From assembly GCF_947172395.1 (NCBI RefSeq), contig NC_069087.1, positions 6,591,107 through 6,655,106 of the forward strand: a stretch of 64,000 nt of DNA. The letters are read 5' to 3'. Origin of the DNA: Bicyclus anynana (lineage: Eukaryota; Arthropoda; Insecta; Lepidoptera; Nymphalidae). A program made the position numbers and the translations under genes. Of this stretch, positions 22,623 through 33,102 are shown in pieces. How positions within the stretch are numbered: the stretch's first letter is position 1; each line of letters begins with the position of its first letter. The notes under the pieces were generated by a model. It saw nothing but the letters and a program-made list of their open reading frames with translations. It had not been told where the DNA came from and searched no databases.

Positions 22623-23665
22623 TATATACATACATGCATAGCTATAAAAAAGAGGTCAAAGGTTCGATTCTTTGGGTATATTAAGGGTATATTTTCTTAA
22701 TTAGTTAGTAGTAGTAACGACCGACAAAGTTTAGGTTGCCAGAAACCAGTTTTGGACTTTACATCTATTTAATTATACCTTTTATTGTTTACCTTGTTTA
22801 TTAAGCCCTAAAGTTGGTTTCTTTCAAAATATTTACATGTTCCATTATTAAAAAGCGCAAACGTACAGCGAAATGCATAAAAAAAATTTAGTTTTTACGT
22901 TATTTGAAACTTTTCATTACTCAAAACGGCATACATTTCAGGCTATTGCAATATTTTCAGCTCATAGAAATAACTGTTTCATCCAATAATAAAACACTTG
23001 CACCAGTTTGACCTATTCGTCGGTTTCCGTGCTACATTTGAAACTAAGATAAATGGACAATGAATTCAATAAAATAAAGCATAGCCCGTACAATAAATTG
23101 GCCATTTAGATCGCTCTTAATTGAACTTTAAATGCGTGATAAAGGCAAAATTACAAGGTTTTATCATTTTAAATGCTTTGTTTATTTAATGACTACATAA
23201 ATTGTATTGTAATATATTTTTTTATACAACAAAAATTGGCCTTTTTAAAGGAGGTTGGCGAAAGTGGGAGTTACAGTCTGAATTGTCGTACACACATACA
23301 TTTGTATTGATTAAAACTATTATTTTGTAAGATGCTTGTAAAAAAATATTGAGATTTTACAGAACGAAAATCAAAAGAAAAAAAATGCATTTTATTAACA
23401 AAAAAGTCGTTTGCAAAAACGACTTGTCGTATTTTCAGTTGTATGTCAGCGGTGGTGTTTTTCACATTTGTGTATAAATAAGGTACCTACTAATTTAAGG
23501 TATATCTTTTTTCCCTGCTTTTTAAGACTGTTTCACTTATCACTTCCATTCACTTACCATTCACTTTTCTCTTAGTTTAATCACGATAAACAACTATTAA
23601 TAGGTTTCCATTATGCACGCTACTTCTATCAGCTAGTCCCAAAATACATGCAATCTCGCCATTCT
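22623..23665. other. AT-rich intron; one 40-nt block duplicated near 24000
   Basis: About 23211-23249 (aatatatttttttatacaac, then aaaaat and ctttttaaa) recurs with few changes at 23999-24041. Otherwise nothing recognised. Confidence 0.45.
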
Positions 23666-23971
23666 CCTTTATTATTTACAAGTTAACCCTTGACTACAAT
23701 CTCACCTGATGGTAAGCGATGATGCAATCTAAGATGGAATCGTGCTAACTTGTTAGGAGGAGGAGGAAACCCACACCCCTTTCGGTTTTTACACGACGTC
23801 GTACCGGAACGCTAAATCGCTTGGCGGTAAGTCTTTGTCGGGTGGTAACTAGCCACGGCCAAAGCTTCTCACCAGCCACACCTGGACTAATTAAGAAAAC
23901 CTCAATCGGTCCAGCCGGTTATAAAACCAAGGACGTCCGTGTGGTAAGTCCACTGCGCCACGGAGGCCGTC
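23666..23971 (-). mobile_element. tRNA-derived SINE, family 1, near full length
   Basis: Same head-to-tail order as the copy at 6829. A box TGGCGCAGTGG recognisable (about 23951-23961); B box worn (ggttttataacc). The body has a GGA-repeat variant (aggaggaggaggaaa). Not functional. Confidence 0.87.
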
Positions 23972-23975
23972 AAAA

Positions 23976-24028
23976 TTTTTTTTTGTTGTATAAAAAAAAA
24001 TATATTTTTTTTTTATACAACAAAAATC
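23976..24028. repeat. AT inverted repeat abutting a SINE head
   Basis: 'tttttgttgtataaaaaaaa' and 'ttttttttatacaacaaaaa' form a long A/T stem immediately beyond the SINE 5' end. The right arm is also a direct copy of 23218-23235. Confidence 0.7.
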
Positions 24029-24460
24029 GGTGTTTTTAAATTTATATTGTTACCAAACTGTTTTTAAATAGAAAAAAACAATAATTATAACATACTTCTA
24101 ATTCTAACTCGCAATTGTCATTTTTATTATTTTTTCTGGTTAGACTTAAAAAATGTTTATACCTTACATCTCTTACGTAAACATTCTAAAATCTTGATAG
24201 AAAAACATAAGGCGGCCGTGATTTTACGCTTTATGATGGCTGCAGAGGCCATTTGCCCGAGGACACAGAATTTATGACATTCTGAATGTGACAATAAACT
24301 CTCAAGAAATCAGGAACTTATTCCCTGCAGTCATAACGCTTAGAAATTGAGACATGCCTTTGAGATGTTTAATTTTATATGACATGTGCACAATCATCTT
24401 ATACGGCTCCTAGTTTATATATTGTGTCGCTGTGAGACTTCTTGTATTAAATATTACTTA
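24029..24460. other. Intron sequence, nothing recognised
   Basis: No exon or repeat boundary identified. Confidence 0.4.
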
Positions 24461-24644
24461 CTAGCTGACGCCGTGCGGTTTCACCCGCGTGGTTCTCATT
24501 ATACGGGGATAATATATAGCCTATAGCCTTCCTCGATAAATCTAACACTGAACGAATTTTTCAAATCGGACCATTAGTTCCTGAGATTAGCGCCTTCAAT
24601 CAAACAAACAAACAAACTCTTCAGCTTTATAATATTAGTATAGA
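24461..24644 (-). mobile_element. Non-autonomous Helitron, family B, full length
   Basis: 184 nt. Minus strand: TCTATACTAATATTATAAAG (flank A = complement of t24645) to ...GGCGTCAGCTAG (24461), then T. Interior 'gcgctaatctcaggaacta'-type block and 'gtgaaaccgcacggcgtc'. Copies at 32912, 42662 and 47806. Confidence 0.82.
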
Positions 24645-24844
24645 TTTTTTATACATAACTATCAGATACATCTGACTTTGTCGACAAGAAAATTTTTAAT
24701 TATATCATCCTACTTTAATTATCGTCACACATCAACAAATAAATATACACATAGCCGTGACAAATTATATACCTAAACCTTCCGCATAACTCAATCTATC
24801 TATTAGTAGAATCCTCATGGAAAATCCGAATAGTAGTTTTCTAA

Positions 24845-24920
24845 TTTATTACAAACAGTTAGACAGACAGACGCAGCAGAGGACTTTGTTTTTAGGGTTC
24901 CGTAGACCACAAGGACCCTT
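24845..24920. repeat. Fragment of an interspersed repeat with GGGTTCCGTA
   Basis: 'agacagacagacgcagcaga' followed by 'ttttagggttccgtagacc' is an arrangement seen in widespread lepidopteran repeats. Class and ends not determined. Confidence 0.4.
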
Positions 24921-25522
24921 ATTTGATTTGTATAGATAGCATGAGCACTACGTAGGTTGTATATAAAGGTAAGTAATTTATATTCTCTTTGAATAATCGC
25001 TATAAAATATTTAACAGAAGGGGATGTTATATTGCGAAAGATCATTAAATGATATAATATGAGTTATAAATATACAAATAAATTTATAAAATAAAAAATA
25101 AATAAAATAAAATAATATGTCGAGCCATATTATTTACATACATTTTTTAAATTTTCATATTTAATCAAAATTATCAAATATATTGAGCAATATTTGTAAA
25201 CTTTGATAGGCGATTTATATATGATCAGTTTTTGTTTAAACAAGCTTATGTTTAAACTGGTAACGTACTTATTTCATTTAGATTTGTTTCACATTTTTTG
25301 TTAGAACAAATTAGAATCATTTTAGTTCTATGAGTAACGTTCAACGTTTTGCGTAAGATTAATGCTCAAACAATAAATCCATAACAGTGTGAATTAAAAA
25401 CATATTTTTGACGATATTATGAAATTTGATAATAAATAAATATTAAATAATATTAAAGAAAACTTATTTTAACTTAGCAAAAGATTTTGTATTAAGCGAA
25501 ACAAGATATGAAAAGTTCGTAC
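24921..25522. other. AT-rich intron beside the RRM1 exon
   Basis: On the minus strand this is the donor-side start of the 24-kb intron (GTACGAAC from 25522). Low-complexity taaaataaa stretch at 25080-25110. Nothing else recognised. Confidence 0.5.
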
Positions 25523-25607
25523 CTTTTTACCATCTAATTCGTGTGTTGCTTGCGCTAAAACTTTGTCTACGCTGGCTGGGTCGCCGAATGTGATAAACCC
25601 GAAGCCC
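25523..25607 (-). CDS. Rbp6: Rbp6 (Musashi-family) internal exon, RRM1 with RNP1 motif
   Basis: 85 nt: one base completing a split codon, then 28 codons, GFGFITFGDPASVDKVLAQ then ATHELDGKK. If the previous exon ends AG or CG the first base makes Arg, giving the RNP1 octamer RGFGFITF of RRM1, whose aromatic residues stack on RNA. Seen: acceptor TTTCTTTTTGTTACAG ending at 25608 and donor AAG|GTACGA starting at 25522. Known (from memory): MSI1/MSI2 share RSR|GFGFxTF as an exon border of the same phase, and Rbp6 shares DPxSVDKVL and HELDGKK. Drosophila musashi differs after FITF. The protein is a cytoplasmic translational regulator, enriched in neural and stem-like cells in animals studied. A small paralogue risk remains. 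Confidence 0.95.
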
Positions 25608-25673
25608 CTGTAACAAAAAGAAATTTCAATCTTACCTTATACCTCATACAATTATTATACAGTACAGCTTATG

Positions 25674-26063
25674 TTACTATGGGCCTCATAAGAAGGCTCA
25701 GAGTCACACAGCGGGCGATGGAACGAGTTAAGAGTATCTCTGCGTGATCGAATCAGAAATGAGGAGATCCGCAGAAGAACCAAAGTCACGGATATAGGTC
25801 AGCGAGTTGCAAAGCTGTTGGCAATGGGCGGGGCACATAGTTCAAAGAGCCGATGGACGTTGGGGTCCCAAAGTACTGGAATGGCGACCCCGCACTAGAA
25901 AGCGCAGTGTTGGTTGACCCCCCACCAGGTGGACTGACAACATCAAGCGTGTCGCAGGTATTCGCTAGATGCAGGTGGCCCAGTATCGTAATGTTTGGAA
26001 GTCCCTACTAAAAGGCCTATGTCCTGTAGTGGACGTCCATTGGCTGATATGATGATGATGATG
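25674..26063 (+). mobile_element. 5'-truncated RTE-clade LINE with 10-bp target duplication, beside the RRM1 exon
   Basis: Reads MGLIRRLRVTQRAMER ... RADGRWGPKVLEWRPRT ... VGRPPTRWT ... and a (GATGAT)n tail, with small deletions. It is flanked by the 10-bp duplication ACAGCTTATG at 25664-25673 and 26064-26073. It lies antisense to Rbp6 with its 5' end 66 nt upstream of the splice acceptor, so the branch point must lie within about 60 nt, in pre-insertion sequence. Confidence 0.92.
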
Positions 26064-26101
26064 ACAGCTTATGAGGTTTATCTAAACATCTCTATCTAAC
26101 A

Positions 26102-26325
26102 CTAGGCTACGACTTTTTATGCTTGAAATTCTGTTTGACACAAATCCCGCGGGAACCATGTTTTTTTGATAGAAACATAAGTAGCTTACATGTTAATGCA
26201 GAGTTAAATCTATTTCCATTCCAAATTTCAGCCAAATCGCTTCAGTAGTAGCGGCATTAAAGAGTAACAAACATCCAAGCAAACAACCATCCATACAAAC
26301 TTTCGCGTTTATAATATCAGTAGGA
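26102..26325 (-). mobile_element. Non-autonomous Helitron, family A, worn 3' end
   Basis: Minus strand: ATCCTACTGATATTATAAAC (5' base complement of a26325) to a degraded CTAG end (26102-26105, preceded by A26101). The terminal hairpin has lost its GC arms. 224 nt. Confidence 0.75.
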
Positions 26326-26351
26326 TTTATAAATAGTCACATTTTGGGATT

Positions 26352-26413
26352 AGAGTCTCTACGAAGGCCTGCTTATGTCCAGCGATGGACTTCGACAGCG
26401 ATGATGATTGTGA
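26352..26413 (+). mobile_element. LINE 3'-end fragment of RTE type
   Basis: 'ctacgaaggcctgcttatgt', 'ccagcgatggacttcgacag' and 'gatgatgatt' echo the terminal ...AYVQQWTS...(GATGAT)n segment, but diverge from the main RTE family here. Probably a second RTE lineage. Confidence 0.6.
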
Positions 26414-28635
26414 CTTTTAAAAACGGAAAAATAACAAAATGGATACATCGGTAAATAAAAATATTTATAACTATACAACCCATAGCGAATTACGGACAAA
26501 AAATGCATTTCGTAAACTTTTTATTTAGTAGAGTTTCAATTTTAAAAACTTTTTCACTCGATACAAAAGACGTGGAAGGTCTTTATAGGCTTAAAAAATG
26601 AAAACTGGCATCAAAGTAAAAACTTTAAACAAGTAAATTGAATAATAACAGCGATTTTCAGTAAGTCGACGTCGGCCACGAGCGCTCGGGCGATAAATAA
26701 TAAAAAGCCTTCTCCACTTTAGGACTTGCAAAAATCGCAATTTATAGAGCATTTTAATTTCACTTAGCCGATCCATATTTTACATGTGGCGGCGCCCCCG
26801 ACCGGGCTCCGGACTCGAATTAATACTAAATTGAAATTGTAAAAATGGAAATACAATTTTCTCCTTGTACCCCACCCTCTCCACCTTGCCGTGAGTGCCG
26901 TTGGTGTTGCCAGAAACGTGTTATAATAACACCATCTTCCATTATAAATTTCACGCAAAGCGTTATTAACGGTTCCTGGAATTGTTTTTTTTGGTAAAAC
27001 CTACATACCTTTGTGAAAAATATCTGAATATACAAGTATATAAAAAAATGTCTAAGCGTATTAAATGTACTCGAGCCTTTATAAGATTCATGGCTTAATA
27101 CACCCTTATACTCGCAGACGAGAATGTAGTATATATAGTAAGGGCGCTTGTATATGGAAATTGAAAATAACGAGGACCTCCGTTCACACATCGAGCTGAC
27201 TGTGTATAACACGACCACTAATAATCGACCCACCGCATCCTTGTGCTAACCCCTATTTCTACCAATCTATTGCCGATACAAGAGACGTGGCAGGTCTCTC
27301 CAACTTGGTAGCACTACACTGGCGTGGAGTTGAGAGGCCTTTTGCCGAATGGAGTTACGTCCTACTTATCTTTAAGAAGACGACGCCTTATTTTCTTCTT
27401 ACAAGAAACAACTAAGTTTCCTAACAAAACACGGGGAAATTGCTTGTAAATGTGGAACTTATTTGTGAAAAAATAATATTATAGGTATTATTATTATTGT
27501 TGTTGGAGTACTTTTTAAGTATCTACGTATTACACAAATTTTGTTCCGTTGTTTTTGTTTCTCATAGTCTTTTCGACCGGCGAAAAACACAGAGAAGTTT
27601 ATCAATATTGTTCAAAATAAAACTTTTTTAATCTTTGATCTTTTTTTAATTCGACGCGTATACGCATGCATTTTATGATAATTTTTTCTTGAGTGGTCCG
27701 AGTTTGATAATTTTTTTGTTATTGGAAAGGGGCCCAAAGTAAGGATAGGAAATAGGGGATGGTTTTAAAGTAAAACTACGTATAGCTTCTTATAAAGTAC
27801 CTAGTCCGATTTTGATAATTATTTTTTACTTAATAGATTGTATGAAACTCACTTTTTCCTAGAGTAAATTATCAATTTCAAGTCTAGCTTCAAACAATTT
27901 CTGCAAGTCCAATTTTAAACCAAACTATCCCAAGTTTAACAAGAAATAAAACTAAAACCTCTTCAAATTTTGCAACCCATTTAGTCTCCTCAAGAATCGA
28001 TAAAAGTTCTCAATAAAATATAAAGTTCGTACTTCCAAGCGTAATTCAAGTTGCATTTCACGTCAAAGATCTCTAAATGTGGACATTATGCCTACATCTT
28101 GGCTCCGGACCAGTGAATTTTACGTGTTAGAATTTGTACGTGAAAGTATTCCGCTTACAACGGCTACTTTATATGAAGTTGGATAACTTGACGTAATTTT
28201 GTTACAAAGTTCTAAAGTTGTACAACTCGGCAGTTCTAGATGACTTTTTCTCAACAAGGACAGAAATTAATTGGCCTCAACTCTATGCAGGCTGTGTTAT
28301 TTGGGAACACAACTTTAGAATTCAATATTACTTTCGCGTGGTTTCTTCTTAGTGTTATTAAATTTTCGTGTATCTTTTTAAGTTTTGAAGACGCAAAATG
28401 TAACCTTTTACCTATTTGAGTGGATTACTCGTTGCTTAACTTATTAGACTGTCCTGCTATGATGATCAAAATAATATAATACAACGCATGTTAATTAAGA
28501 TGTTTCTGTTTTTGTAAGGATTTTTGTTATTCATTTTCAAGATAACGTGATAAAAATGATATGCGAGCGATGGAAGTTTTATTCTACCAATATCCCTGAC
28601 TATTGACTACCATACCTGAGCTATTTAATTGACTA
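26414..28635. other. 2.2-kb intron without a recognised repeat
   Basis: 26640-26960 is richer in G+C and is open in two overlapping minus-strand frames, without recognisable domains. The rest is AT-rich. No feature supported. Confidence 0.45.
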
Positions 28636-28936
28636 ATTCAAACTCAAAATTCATTTATTTGAAGTAGGCTCAGTAAACAAGCACTTTAGAAACGTCAGTT
28701 GATTATTTGTAAAGATTGTACCATCGATTCGGAAGGAAGGTTCTGCTGAGAAGAACCAGCAAGGAAATCGCTCTTTACAATTTCTTATAGTTTTACTTCC
28801 TGTGTGAAGGTGGAAGCTGATCCAATGGCCTCCATGCACCTTTATTATTAAGGAACTCATCAATGGTGTAGTAACCTCGACTAAGTAAACGTTTTTTAAC
28901 ACATTGACAGGTCCATCACAGTCTTGAAGATCTTGT
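28636..28936 (-). mobile_element. Jockey/CR1-like LINE, 3' end, second copy
   Basis: Same family as 10905..11290. Minus strand reads ...LLSRGYYTIDEFLNN...AWRPLDQLPPSHRK, stop, shortened 3' UTR, attcaaa-type tail at the left. Internal deletion in the UTR. Confidence 0.82.
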
Positions 28937-29616
28937 TATAGTTACTAGTATTGTTTACTAGTAAATCATTCGAGTTGGGAATACGACCTCTCGAATATTT
29001 AAAGATCCAATTGTAATATTTGAAATAAAATTAATAGAAAGATTCACTGTCAAGTTCCGGGTATGACAGAGAGGAAACTTAATTTCATTTAGAAGTTTCG
29101 TCACGTTACTCTACAATTTAATCTCCAACGCGTTATCGTGAACAAATCTAGTAGGCGCATGGCACTGAAGCGGCCCTGATAATCCACGCGGCTATTGTGT
29201 TTGGACAAAACTCGAAGAAAATAAATATAGGACGGGGTCGAGGTAAAACCCTAAACCGCAACGTCAGGAACAAATAGCGGTAACTCCCGTATTCATGGCT
29301 CATGGCTGCAGCCCGGGGTGGGAACCGATCGCAATTACTGGCGGAATTAATATCACGCCCCAAATGTGGCTCGCACATTTATACGTATCGAGTGCAATAT
29401 TGTCTCCTTTATTAGTTGCCGAGACAAATGCTGCCACCGTCGTAATTCTATACTCATTTCGGTCTTCGATTGCCATCTTTCTTATTTTATCGTGATAATT
29501 AATATTTCTTATAACCGCTGCGTAGTTGACGTATTGCACGCACATTTCCTATTTTTTTTGGATGAAATGAAAATTGGTTCCGTCTAAAATATTATGTGTG
29601 TATATTTATAGGTCAA
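28937..29616. other. Intron with a GC-richer, stop-poor block at 29140-29560
   Basis: 29140-29560 is open in several overlapping frames on both strands and differs in composition from its surroundings, but no frame shows a recognisable domain or consistent splice signals. It could be conserved non-coding DNA. Confidence 0.4.
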
Positions 29617-29665
29617 AGTCGAAATTCATTTATTTCAGTTAGGCTTAGTACACGAGTACTTTTGA
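29617..29665 (-). mobile_element. LINE 3'-tail fragment
   Basis: 'aaattcatttatttcagtta' and 'ggcttagtacacgagtactt' match the extreme 3' UTR of the LINE at 10905..11290. Confidence 0.6.
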
Positions 29666-29722
29666 TTTTAATTAGTCGAAAACTTAAAATTAAAGTTACG
29701 AAGAACTTAGTGCTTACAATTG

Positions 29723-30135
29723 GTCGCTAACTATGGGCCTCATAAGAAGGCTTAGAGCCACACAGCGGGCGATGGAACGAGTTATGTTAGGAGTATATCT
29801 GCGTGATCGAATCAGAAATTAGCAGAACCGCAGAAAAACCAAAGTCACCGACATAGCTCAGTGGATTGCGAAGCTGAAGCGGCAAGGGGCTGAACACATA
29901 GTTCGAAGAGCCGATGGACGTTGGGGTCCCAAAGTGCCGTAACGGCGACCCCGCACTAGTAAGTGCAATGTTGGTCGACCCCCCACCAGGTGGACGGACG
30001 ACATCAAGCGAGTCGCTGGGATTCGCTGGATGCAGGTGGCTCAGTATCGTGATGTTTGGAATTCCCTACTAAAGGCCTATGTCCTGCACGTAGACGTCCA
30101 TCGGCTAATATGATGATGATTGATGATGACGATGA
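29723..30135 (+). mobile_element. 5'-truncated RTE-clade LINE with 13-bp target duplication
   Basis: Starts ggtcgctaactatggg and ends in (GATGAT)n, with the same C-terminal ORF blocks as the copies at 21821 and 25674 (RRLRATQRAMERVMLG-type start, then RADGRWGPKV). The duplication AGTGCTTACAATT lies at 29710-29722 and 30136-30148. Frame is broken. Confidence 0.92.
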
Positions 30136-30417
30136 AGTGCTTACAATTCGTTGGTCCAGTAGTAATTCGGCTTTGGATTAAAAATAGTGTAGAACAAAAA
30201 AAAGATACTCGGTTTCTTTCCAAGAATTTTCAGTAACAACCTGAAGAGAAGTCAAAATGCTGGTTTAAACCCTTCAAATAGCGACAAAACTCATCAAAGT
30301 CAAAAGGCTATTATGAGTGTGTAATTCTTCATTGACAAGAAATAAATAAGTTTGTTATATTCTACACTTATGACTAAAGACAGGCGGTGATACTTACCAC
30401 TATACTACCGAGGAATG

Positions 30418-30701
30418 CCGATCAGTGATAGCCCAGTGGATAGGACCTCTGCCTTCGATTCAGACGGCGTAGGTTTGAATCTTTTTCAGTTATATGCATT
30501 TTAAGAATTCAAACGGTGAAAGAAAAACATCATGAGGAAACCTACATAACTGAGAAATTTCTTAATTTTCTACATGGGTGAAGTCTGCAAATCTGCATTG
30601 GGCCAGTTTGGTGGACCCGGTTAGGCCAATAATTGGCCTAACCGGGTCCATTCTGAGAGAAGAAAAAAAAAGTGAGCCGAAAATGGATTGCTAAAGATGA
30701 A
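30418..30701 (+). mobile_element. tRNA-derived SINE, family 2, with internal inverted duplication
   Basis: A box TAGCCCAGTGG at 30429-30439, worn B box, 'tcaaacggtgaaagaaaaac', 'gtgaagtctgcaaatc', 'gcattgggccag'. The expected 'gtggactattggcctaaccc' is replaced by a perfect palindrome at 30612-30650. Confidence 0.8.
30612..30650. repeat. Perfect palindrome, 19-bp arms, 1-nt centre, inside a SINE
   Basis: Left arm TGGACCCGGTTAGGCCAAT, centre A, right arm its exact complement. Other copies of the SINE have only the right-arm sequence, so the left arm is a new inverted copy. Confidence 0.95.
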
Positions 30702-32223
30702 GACTTAAAAGGCAGCAGAGACAACCAAAAAATCTGCAAAATATCTTAGTCAGCTTAGTCAGGTGTTTGGCTGTACGAGGTTATTGCGTATCATTGTGAG
30801 GCACAGATAGGCAAATGGGAAGTGCTTAACAGCTAAACAACTAATAGATTTGACATTAGCTGAAAACAATTTAAATTACAATACAATGGTCAATATCACC
30901 ATCGAAAATAATACATCGATGTTATTATTTCATTGTTGTAATGTGATAACTTAATACATAATTCACAATGAAATTAAGTAATCCTATAATTAATCTAAAT
31001 GGACCGTACAGCTGAATGGTTCAAAACAATCAGCCCAGCCGCAAAATACGCGCATTAAACGAAGTGAATGGCCGCCTCGGGGGAACCCTGATAAATTAAA
31101 TTGATTAGGAACCCGTACGATGTTACCCGTCGATGTAGTGCCGCGTAAAAATAAAGCCAAGTGAAAAATAACGCATCCAGAGGATCGCGATTTCTGTAAC
31201 TAACTCCGAGGTTACTGTTTTCTCTTATTTCTTTTCCATTATAACCGATATTTCAGGATTTGTTTTGCTAATCTTTTGAATAATTTCGCCGTTTACGCCC
31301 ACAAATTCGCCGATCATTTCTGCAGGAATTCGTTTGTCCTTTTAAAATTAGAGCAGATATTCTGGATACTTAATACACTTTAAATAAAATGAAGAATCTC
31401 ATTATGGATTTTGAGTTTTTATCCGATAATGAGATTTTTTAACTACCACCTACAATGTAGGAATCTTCACGTCATCATTTTTTAACATTAGGCATTGTAC
31501 AGCAATGTATTTTTTTAATGCAGGTACTTAATGATATTATTAAAATGATAAATATTATAAAATCATCATCATCATCCAGCATCATCGACGTCAATTAAAA
31601 AATCATTAACAATTGTACAACGCACACCTATTCGCGTAAAGTTAACTTAATAAACCCTTCTCTAATTAAGCCCTGGCGCGCAAGCAAGGAACTACTGCCA
31701 AAATATGCTTCGTAAAGCAGCGATTCAGTGCCTCCGTTAGGTAAGCCTTAAACAGCGATTAAAATTTAAGCCCGAATTTAGACGGCCTAATCTCATCGTT
31801 GCCCCGACTCACTGCATTTTGTGACCTGACGTAAATAAAAGACAATGAGCAAGTATAATGGGGTAAAGGGGTTACATTATCTGTTATGGTTGAAGAGGCT
31901 GACGTGTCAGAATGACGTCGAGCTTTTGATCTTTCTATGGAACACTATGAAATAATGGCTGCGATAATGATGAACGAGCTAACCATACATCAGATATTGC
32001 CAGTGAAGGATTTCCTAAAGAGGATAACGTTTATCTTTGTAATCATTATCTAGATGCTTAGTTATTACCTTAAATTTTGTAAATACGAAAAATACAAGGT
32101 GCTACCTTGCCGAAGCATTTTCAGGATAAAACTATTGAATAAATAAATTTGTTATGTTTACTTAATTAAATTAAATATTAAATAAAATCATTCGTTATGC
32201 TTATGAATATTTTTATTATTATT
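30702..32223. other. Intron with GC-richer blocks and one hairpin
   Basis: 31010-31230 and 31660-31930 are richer in G+C and repeat-free. A hairpin AATCTCATTAT / ATAATGAGATT lies at 31395-31436, and a (CAT)n run near 31563-31578. No exon found. Confidence 0.4.
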
Positions 32224-32428
32224 TAAAAAATTAAATATCACGTGTCTCAAACGGTGAAGGAATAACATCGTGAGGAAACCTGCATACCAGATAATTTTCT
32301 TAATTCTCTGCGTGTGTGAAGTCTGCCAATCCGCGTTGGGCTAGCGTGGTGGACTATTGGCCTACCGCTCTCATTCTGCGAGGAGACTCGAGCTCAGCAG
32401 TGAACCGAATATGGGTTGATAATGATGA
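32224..32428 (+). mobile_element. SINE family 2, headless 3' part
   Basis: Begins 'ttaaatatcacgtgtctcaa', then 'cgtgaggaaacctgcatacc', 'gtgtgaagtctgccaatccg', 'ggagactcgagctcagcag' and 'ttgataatgatga'. The tRNA-like head is absent. Confidence 0.85.
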
Positions 32429-32454
32429 ATTCATTATGAAAGGTTTTATCCTTT

Positions 32455-32611
32455 AACAATCGGACGCCCACGACTTTATCTGCCCTTAGAGCTCCTTGAT
32501 CCGAGCATGTCGCAAAATGCATTTTTAGCTATTATGTATAAACTACATCCCTGCCAAATTTTATCTTTGTACGTCATGAGGTTTCGAAATTTTCGCTTTT
32601 ATATATTTAGA
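32455..32611 (-). mobile_element. Helitron-like element, family E
   Basis: Minus strand TCTAAATATATAAAAGCG (5' base complement of a32611) through 'gacgtacaaagataaaattt' and 'ggcagggatgtagttta' to a worn 'gtcgtgggcgtccg' end. Related to 43171 and 52698. Confidence 0.6.
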
Positions 32612-32911
32612 TTATTATCTTGTTTATTAATGTGTATGCTAGAAAAATAGCAGGCTATCTTTTACAATGGAAATCCTGACAATACCTATTGCTGGGTGAA
32701 CAGTAGTGCCGAACTTAGTGACGCAAACTGAAGACAAGGTTCCTATATAGGTTGGCAGTTGGCAGTAAACAAACACGGCGTGTGTAGCTGCCGATAAGCC
32801 TGTCTCTACAAGCAACTACAGTCGAATCTCCGTCTCTCATGCTTCTACTGTGCTTCTATAATGTTGCGTAGGTATTGTACATCAGACATTTCAAGGCGGA
32901 TTGTGGTTTAA

Positions 32912-33102
32912 TCTCAACTAATATATAAAGCTGAAGAGTTTGTTTGGTTGAATGCGCTAATCTTAGGAACTACTGGTCGGATTTGAAAAATTCTTACAGT
33001 GTTAGATAGCTCATTTATTAAGGACGGCTATAGGCTATATATTATCCCCGTATTCTTAGGGGACCAGGAACCACGCGGGTGAAACCGCGCGTCGTCAGCT
33101 AG
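32912..33102 (+). mobile_element. Non-autonomous Helitron, family B, full length
   Basis: A32911, TCTCAACTAATATATAAAGC ... GAAACCGCGCGTCGTCAGCTAG (shown from its 3' end), T33103. 191 nt. Confidence 0.82.

Larger units (their letters stand above)
1465..25522 (-). other. Rbp6: Rbp6 intron between linker exon and RRM1 exon (24,058 nt)
   Basis: Bounded by the donor GTACGAAC (from 25522) and the acceptor TTTACAG (ending 1465) on the minus strand. It is phase 0. It is filled with the transposable-element remnants listed separately and AT-rich single-copy sequence. No nested gene was recognised. Confidence 0.88.

Noticed and set aside
25523..25607. Drosophila-musashi-type paralogue rather than Rbp6
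   Set aside because: The following linker exon reads IDPKVAFPRRAHPK, which I recall as Rbp6/vertebrate Musashi-like and not as musashi. A search would settle it.
26826..27233. 135-codon minus-strand gene
   Set aside because: Low-complexity hydrophobic/aromatic composition without a domain; overlaps another frame. Considered chance.
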